From CAZDDB01 sp963843285 (GTDB lineage Bacteria; Acidobacteriota; HRBIN11; JAKEFK01), in assembly GCA_963843285.1 (NCBI GenBank), contig CAWJJO010000011.1, positions 1 to 64,000 on the forward strand: a stretch of DNA of 64,000 nucleotides, written 5' to 3'. The stretch's first letter is position 1. Every line of letters starts with the position of its first letter. The notes under the pieces are model-generated. The model was not told the origin of the DNA. It was given only the letters and a program-made list of their open reading frames with translations, and searched no databases. Below are positions 58,766 through 64,000 of this stretch, one piece after another. The position numbers and the translations under genes were made by a program.

Positions 58766-61700
58766 CTGAGTTTCCTGCTCCGGATGCGTTCCCACAATTT
58801 CAAATCATGCATATCGTCCAGGAGCGAATAGGCCACCGGTGTGACCAGCAGCGTAAGAAGCAAACAGAGCGATTGTCCACCGATCACCACCACCGCAATC
58901 GCGCGCCGTTCTTCAGCTCCCGGCCCCGTTCCCACTGCGAGTGGAAGCATTCCTGCAATCAACGCGAGAGTCGTCATCAGGATCGGTCGCAGACGATCTC
59001 TGTTGGCTTGCAGGATCGCTTCGTACCGCGGAAGACCTTTTGCGCGAAGTTGATTCGTATGATCGATTTGCAGAATCGCATTCTTCTTCACTACGCCAAA
59101 AAGCACGAGGATTCCCAACGCGGAATAAAGATTCAATGTATTTCCCGTGATCCAGAGCGAGAAAAGAGCAAATGGAACTGAAAGCGGAAGCGAAAGCAGG
59201 ATGGTAAACGGGTGAACCACACTTTCAAACTGAGATGCCAGAATCATATACATGAAGATAACTGATAAAAGGAAAGCCCATAAGAATTCTGTAAACGTGC
59301 GTTCCAGTTCGCGGCCTCGTCCGGTCACCCTGGTTGTGTACGCAGGCGGCAGATTCATTTCTCGTGCCGCTTTTCGCAGCGCTTCCAAACGATCTGCAAG
59401 CGCGTATCCCGGTCCTACCGAAGCACGCAAGTCCACCTGCCGTTGCCGGTCCAAACGATCGATGCGCGATGCGCTGGAGGCGCGAACAATTTTGACAACA
59501 TTGTCCAGCCGTACCAGACCGTTCCGTCCGCGAACGTATAGTTGACCCAGAGTGTTCGGATTATTGCGATCCGCCTCAGCCAATCGCAACTGGACATCAT
59601 ATTCTTCGTTTACCGATGGGTCGCGAAAGCGCGATACTTCCTGATCGCCGCCAACCATCAGGCGCAGGGCAGAAGCGATCTCCTGTACATCGACACCCAG
59701 ATCTGCGGCGCGTGCTCGATCAATCTCCACCCGCAGCTCCGGCTTGTCCAACTTGAGCGTAATGTCGGCGTCCACAATTCCACCCAGTTCCAGAGATTTC
59801 TTGCGCAATTGTTCCGCGTAGGCCGCCAGCGATTCCAGTTCAGGACCGCGAATTACAAAATCGATTTCCCAATTGCCTCCTCCGATGCTGAACGAAGGGG
59901 CGTTACGCACCGAGCTGCGGAGATCCCGATACTTTGTGAGCGCTCGACGCACCTGCACCATTACCTCACGCTGGGACATATTGTTCCGAAACGCTTCGAA
60001 CGGATGGCCCGTCAATACTCCCTTCAAGAATCGCGGGATCGAAAAAAGCCGCTCGGAATGCGGGGCGATCCGTACATACGCGCTGGCCTGATTTACATTT
60101 CCTAAAAATCCGCCGCCGACTGTTGCCAAAACTACACGTATCGAAGGAATCGCGCGCAAGTCTTTTTCAATCGAACGCATCACTTCGTCCATCGATGCGA
60201 GACTGGCGCCTTCCGGTGCGGTGACATTCACATCAAATTCAGCTTCATCCACATCAGTCGGAATGTATTCCTGCCGCACCAGGCTATAGAGAGGAATCGA
60301 AGACAAAACAACAATCAGCGCGAACACCAGTACCTGTTTGCGATGGGCCAACGAATATTTCAACCATCGCGTGTAGTGCCGGTCCAGCCACGCATAAAAA
60401 CCGCCACGGGAGCCGGCCGTCTCATCGTTTCCTGAATGCGCGTCGTCCTTACGCAGCAACCGCGCGCTCATCATCGGTGTGAGAGTGAATGAGACAAGTA
60501 GACTTACGAGCACCGCTACTGCGGCAGTGATTCCGAATTGATACAGGAAGCGGCCTGAAATACTGGACATGAAAGAGACAGGCACAAAAATCACGACCAG
60601 ACTGAAGGTGGTAGCCATTACCGCAAGTCCGATTTCAGCAGTGGCTTCTTTTGCCGCCTGCCGGGGAGTCATCTTCTTTTCTTCCACAAAACGAAAAATG
60701 TTTTCGAGCACAACGATGGCGTCATCGATGACGACTCCCACCATCAGCACCAGCGCAAGCATCGTCACACTGTTCAACGTGAAATCCAGCGCCCACATCA
60801 TTCCAAATGTGGAGATCACCGATGCCGGAATCGCAATCGCGGCAATGATCGTCGAACGCCAGTTCCGCATGAACAACAAAACGACCAGACTTGCCAGAAT
60901 GCTGCCGATGATCAGATGCAAATTGATTTCGCGAAGCGCTGCATGGATGTAGCGCGATTGATCGCGGATAATTTCCAGCTTTACGTCGGCCGGAATCAGC
61001 ACCCTTGCGCGTTCGAGGTTTACTTTTGCCGCTTCAATCACCGCAACCGAATTGGCGCCGGACTGCCTCCGCACCTGAAGCGAAACGGTCGGCACTCCGT
61101 TCAGTCGCGAAACCGAACGCTGTTCTTTATTGCCGTCTTCCGCCCATCCGATGTCGCGCACGCGAACGGACGAGTTGCCGATGGTTGCGATGGTGAGATC
61201 ATTGAAGTCTTCCGGATTGAGATACCGTCCCATCGTGCGCAACGTTTCTTCCTGCGGGCCTTGCGTGACGTTTCCGCCAGGCAGATCCGCATTCTGTCTT
61301 GTCAAGGCTTCCCGCACACGGCTGATCGGAATCTGATATGCAGCAAGACGATCTGCATCCGCCCAAATGTTGATTGAACGTTGCAGCCCTCCGATCAGCT
61401 CGACTTCGCCGACACCGGAAGCGCGTTCGAGCTGCACTTTGACGACCTTATCCGCGAGCTCTGTCAATTCACGCACAGGACGATCGCCGGTGACAGCTAC
61501 GGTCATAACAGGAGTTGTGTCGTTATCCTGCTTAAAGATCAGTGGAGGCTCGGTGTCTTCAGGCAAATCTCCCACCACCCCCGCAACGCGATCCCGTACA
61601 TCCTGTGTAGCGGTGTCGATGTCCCGGTTCAATTGAAATGTGACGATGACAATCGATGAGCCGGAAGCCGCTACGGATCTCATCTCATAAATTCCTTCTA

Positions 61701-61923
61701 CCGTATTGATAGCTTCTTCCAGTTTCTGAGAAATCTGGGTTTCGATCTCTTCAGGGGAAGCACCCGGCAAAGTGGTGCGCACGATTACAGTGGGTAAATC
61801 GACGGAAGGAAAACGGTCGATGCCCAGCCGGTAATAGCCGGCAAGACCGGTGACCACAAGACTCAGAATGATCATGGAAGCAAAAACAGGTCGGCGGATA
61901 CAGATTTCGGCCAGTTTTTGCAT
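58717..61923 (-). CDS. RND-family multidrug efflux permease (HAE1/AcrB-like)
   Basis: 1068 residues. TM1 then a large periplasmic porter domain, repeated after TM7, with twelve helices in all. Signature stretches are TTLPGASPEEIETQ, HAALREINLHLIIGSILASL, VVIDDAIVVLENIFRF (TM4 with the proton-relay Asp pair) and ILVLFGVVKKNAILQIDH (TM10/11). It couples proton influx to export of drugs, lipids or metals. The adaptor gene lies seven bases upstream. No outer-membrane partner gene is seen. The last ~15 residues (EEAGIPAGHASTRQ) come from a repeat. Confidence 0.95.
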   Translation of the reverse strand: MQKLAEICIRRPVFASMIILSLVVTGLAGYYRLGIDRFPSVDLPTVIVRTTLPGASPEEIETQISQKLEEAINTVEGIYEMRSVAASGSSIVIVTFQLNRDIDTATQDVRDRVAGVVGDLPEDTEPPLIFKQDNDTTPVMTVAVTGDRPVRELTELADKVVKVQLERASGVGEVELIGGLQRSINIWADADRLAAYQIPISRVREALTRQNADLPGGNVTQGPQEETLRTMGRYLNPEDFNDLTIATIGNSSVRVRDIGWAEDGNKEQRSVSRLNGVPTVSLQVRRQSGANSVAVIEAAKVNLERARVLIPADVKLEIIRDQSRYIHAALREINLHLIIGSILASLVVLLFMRNWRSTIIAAIAIPASVISTFGMMWALDFTLNSVTMLALVLMVGVVIDDAIVVLENIFRFVEEKKMTPRQAAKEATAEIGLAVMATTFSLVVIFVPVSFMSSISGRFLYQFGITAAVAVLVSLLVSFTLTPMMSARLLRKDDAHSGNDETAGSRGGFYAWLDRHYTRWLKYSLAHRKQVLVFALIVVLSSIPLYSLVRQEYIPTDVDEAEFDVNVTAPEGASLASMDEVMRSIEKDLRAIPSIRVVLATVGGGFLGNVNQASAYVRIAPHSERLFSIPRFLKGVLTGHPFEAFRNNMSQREVMVQVRRALTKYRDLRSSVRNAPSFSIGGGNWEIDFVIRGPELESLAAYAEQLRKKSLELGGIVDADITLKLDKPELRVEIDRARAADLGVDVQEIASALRLMVGGDQEVSRFRDPSVNEEYDVQLRLAEADRNNPNTLGQLYVRGRNGLVRLDNVVKIVRASSASRIDRLDRQRQVDLRASVGPGYALADRLEALRKAAREMNLPPAYTTRVTGRGRELERTFTEFLWAFLLSVIFMYMILASQFESVVHPFTILLSLPLSVPFALFSLWITGNTLNLYSALGILVLFGVVKKNAILQIDHTNQLRAKGLPRYEAILQANRDRLRPILMTTLALIAGMLPLAVGTGPGAEERRAIAVVVIGGQSLCLLLTLLVTPVAYSLLDDMHDLKLWERIRSRKLRVEEAGIPAGHASTRQ

Positions 61924-61930
61924 GGGAAGG

Positions 61931-63124
61931 TTACCAGACAGGCGTGACGGATTCGCCGCCTACAAGATTTCCGGGAGTGATTACAACGACATCTCCGGCG
62001 GAAATTCCCTCCACAATCTCGACGGAGTCTCCGGAGCGACGTCCGGTGCGTACCCGTTTTTCTGCTGTAATATTGTTCGCCACCAGAATCACTTTGTTGA
62101 TTCCTGCAAATGCGGTAATGGAAGACGCGGGAACCAGAATGGCGGGATCCTGTGCCTGTACAACGATCTCAGCGCGCGCAAAAGTGCCAGGACGAAGTTG
62201 TCCGTTTTGATTCGGAATTTCTGCTTCCACAGCAAGCGTCCGGTTGTCCGCACTGATTGCCGGACTGACTCGCGCTACTTTTCCCGGATAGACGGTAGCA
62301 TCTTCATCGATTTTTACGCTCACTTGCTGGCCGATCCGAATCCCGACCGCTTCCCGTTCCGGCACCGCAAGACGCAAACGCAGCGGGTCGCTGCTTACTA
62401 TACGAAAGGCAGCCTCACCCGCTGGAAGAAACTGCCCCGCGGAGATCAATCGTTCCTGAACCGCTCCATCCATGTTGCTGGTTAGAATCGAATCACTCTG
62501 TTGTTTTCGCGCAATTTCCAGCTCTGCCTGCCGCTGTGATAACACGGCCTGCCGGTTGCGAACTTCTTCCCGAGCATCCTGATAGCGGGCTTCCGCCACA
62601 TGAAAGTTTGCCAGGGCATCATCCAGCTGAGAACGGGAGATCAGGCCTTGCTTGGACAACGACTCCATGCGTTCTCGGGTCAATCGCGCTTGCTCGAGAA
62701 CTGCTGCCGCCTGCCGCACGAGCGCCGTTTCCTCGGGAACGATGGCCGTTGGATTGGAACCGGCATCCATTCCAAGACGAGCGCGTGCTTGCTGGAGCGC
62801 TGCTTCCGATTGGCGCACACGCAGATCAAAATCGGTGGGTTCCAGCCTCGCAAGCACCTGCCCGCGCTTCACATGGCTTCCCAGATCTACTGCAATCTCG
62901 CGGACCCGTCCCGCTACTTTGAGAGCAAGGGTAACCTCTTGATCGGCAGCCAGTGTGCCGGTAACAGCCACCGTTCTTGCCAGAACCGTCTTCTCCGCGC
63001 GCACAACGCGCACCTGTTTGCTCTTTGCCTCCGAATTAGACGCGCGAGCCCTGCTGCCATCGCATCCAAACCAGAAGGTTGCAATGGCGCAAAACAGGAT
63101 TCCGGCGAACAATTTCCGCATCAT
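61931..63124 (-). CDS. RND efflux periplasmic adaptor (membrane fusion protein)
   Basis: 397 residues. The N-terminal lipoprotein-like signal ends in FWFGCDG. A biotinyl-lipoyl part (VTGTLAADQEVTLALKVAGRV, SHVKRGQVLARLEPTDF) is followed by a long alpha-hairpin (~85-190), the second lipoyl half (GAVQERLISAGQFLPAG), and beta-barrel and membrane-proximal domains (PGTFARAEIVV, VRTGRRSGDSVEIVEGISAGD). It forms an operon with the permease. Confidence 0.94.
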   Translation of the reverse strand: MMRKLFAGILFCAIATFWFGCDGSRARASNSEAKSKQVRVVRAEKTVLARTVAVTGTLAADQEVTLALKVAGRVREIAVDLGSHVKRGQVLARLEPTDFDLRVRQSEAALQQARARLGMDAGSNPTAIVPEETALVRQAAAVLEQARLTRERMESLSKQGLISRSQLDDALANFHVAEARYQDAREEVRNRQAVLSQRQAELEIARKQQSDSILTSNMDGAVQERLISAGQFLPAGEAAFRIVSSDPLRLRLAVPEREAVGIRIGQQVSVKIDEDATVYPGKVARVSPAISADNRTLAVEAEIPNQNGQLRPGTFARAEIVVQAQDPAILVPASSITAFAGINKVILVANNITAEKRVRTGRRSGDSVEIVEGISAGDVVVITPGNLVGGESVTPVW

Positions 63125-63182
63125 ATGTCAGCCCTACAAAATATATGGGAATTACCTCCCACGTCAATCAGACGAGCCGCTT

Positions 63183-64000
63183 CTATTCCTGACCGCCCGC
63201 TTTTTTCAAGACTTCTGCTGCTTCCGGATGATTGTATTCCAAGGCAAATTTCAGCGGCGTGCTTCCGATTAGATTCTTTGCGTTGACCTTTGCCCCGGCT
63301 GCGATCAGGGCCTGAATCACATCGGCGTGACCGTGTGAGGCAGCGAAATGTAGGGCGGTATTGTGGAGATCTTTGCCAACCACATTGACGTCCGCTTTTG
63401 CCTCAATCAGCAACTTCACCACTTCGAGGTGACCTTCCTGGGCTGCGAAAAGAAGCGGTGTGACACCTTGATACTCTTTCGCTTCGATGTCAGCTCCGGC
63501 TTGAACGAGCGCCCGTATCACATCTGCGTGTCCGTTGATTGCCGCCAGATGCATGGCGGTTTGATCCTTCTTATTGATCACTTTCCAATCCGCACTCGCT
63601 TTGAGCAGTGCGCTCACGACTTCCGCATGTCCTTCTTGAGCGGCCCAGAGCAGCGCTGTATAGTTGTCGTCGTCTTTCCCGGTCAAATCAGCCTTTGCCT
63701 CGATCAGAGCGTTGGCCAGGGCGGAGTTCCCCTTCACCGACGCGATCATCAAAGGTGTGTAGTGTTTCTTACCGGTGATGTTTACATCGGCGCCGGCATG
63801 GACCAGCGCTAGGGCAAGGTCGGTATGTCCATCCTGACTGGCCCACCACAATGCTGTCAGTCCCTGTTCGTCCTTTGCGTTGATATCGGCGCCTGCCTGA
63901 ACAAGCATGAGAGCGACGTCCGGGATCTTTTGATAGATCGCCAGCAGTACCGGAGAGAGGGTTTGAGAATCCTCGCCAATGAACGTGGCTTTTACATCTG
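63183..64000 (-). CDS. ankyrin-repeat protein, 5' end outside window
   Basis: At least 270 residues in view, the frame being open to the window end. Eight ankyrin repeats of 33 residues follow each other (for example GLTALWWASQDGHTDLALAL, YTALLWAAQEGHAEVVSALL, NTALHFAASHGHADVIQALI). The C-terminus is capped at residue KKAGGQE. Protein-protein interaction module; the partner is unknown. The ATG at 63908 is internal because the repeat pattern continues upstream of it (SPVLLAIYQKIPDVALMLV). Confidence 0.88.
   Translation of the reverse strand, partial: DVKATFIGEDSQTLSPVLLAIYQKIPDVALMLVQAGADINAKDEQGLTALWWASQDGHTDLALALVHAGADVNITGKKHYTPLMIASVKGNSALANALIEAKADLTGKDDDNYTALLWAAQEGHAEVVSALLKASADWKVINKKDQTAMHLAAINGHADVIRALVQAGADIEAKEYQGVTPLLFAAQEGHLEVVKLLIEAKADVNVVGKDLHNTALHFAASHGHADVIQALIAAGAKVNAKNLIGSTPLKFALEYNHPEAAEVLKKAGGQE

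Overview
The window is about 64 kb of a Gram-negative bacterial chromosome with roughly 50-55% G+C. Evidence for Gram-negative is an RND pump with its periplasmic adaptor, Tat, Sec and lipoprotein signals, and periplasmic Nos proteins. The gene content (PD40/M28/PDZ peptidase, PGM1-related ATP-grasp ligase, FHA-GAF-sigma54 activator, zinc-ribbon Ser/Thr kinase fragment) and the dense GC-rich palindromic repeats would suit Acidobacteriota or a nearby phylum. This is an inference; there is no rRNA or other phylogenetic marker to confirm it.

Region 1 (1 to about 13.9 kb) is an integron gene-cassette array, all cassettes on the + strand. Twelve cassettes are separated by eleven attC sites, and a degenerate attC marks the right end. 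No integrase is present, so the array is either a cluster lacking integrase or it continues leftwards. Cargo includes SnoaL-like, cupin, exoribonuclease-like, methyltransferase, membrane and secreted proteins, plus two divergent copies of a two-gene module of about 77-residue proteins. Two identical 1600-bp IS110/IS1111-type elements (2971-4570 and 6924-8523) sit at exactly the same position in two attC sites. A different IS110-family element (5201-6765) sits in the other arm of one of these attCs, and a 91-bp insertion interrupts a further attC. Long attCs (about 180 bp) carry a conserved promoter-like core. Several cassette genes are frameshifted.

Region 2 (14-19.7 kb) holds small metabolic and housekeeping genes: DUF3303, a P-loop kinase-like protein, a racemase-family protein without its cysteines, a DUF4010 membrane protein, an ABC-F ATPase and a short ParA/MinD-like ATPase.

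Region 3 (19.8-32.1 kb) is one operon for respiratory nitrous oxide reduction of the Sec/lipoprotein (clade II) type: GltD-like Fe-S flavoprotein, Rieske protein, cytochrome b, five-heme cytochrome c, nosZ, a membrane protein, nosD, nosF, nosL, nosY and a sulfatase-modifying-factor-like protein. The first four genes look like a dedicated quinol or NAD(P)H electron path to NosZ; nosDFLY serve copper-site maturation. nosZ and nosL each carry frameshifts, and a palindromic repeat lies inside the start of nosD.

Region 4 (32-64 kb) is ordinary chromosome. It carries a membrane protein, HtrA-like protease, alpha/beta-hydrolase-fold protein, LytS/LytT-type two-component system, a large PD40-M28-PDZ peptidase, epimerase, truA, a saccharopine-dehydrogenase-like protein, MBL hydrolase and a frameshifted MFS pump. 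It also has three toxin-antitoxin modules, YqgE, a truncated kinase, a sigma-54 activator, a glutamine-synthetase/SDR pair, mtnD, an ATP-grasp ligase, an RND efflux pair and an ankyrin protein cut by the window end. Five families of short inverted repeats are scattered from 15 kb onward and often supply the last codons of neighbouring genes.

At least ten single-base frameshifts are visible, several in homopolymers, so part of the apparent gene decay may be sequencing error.
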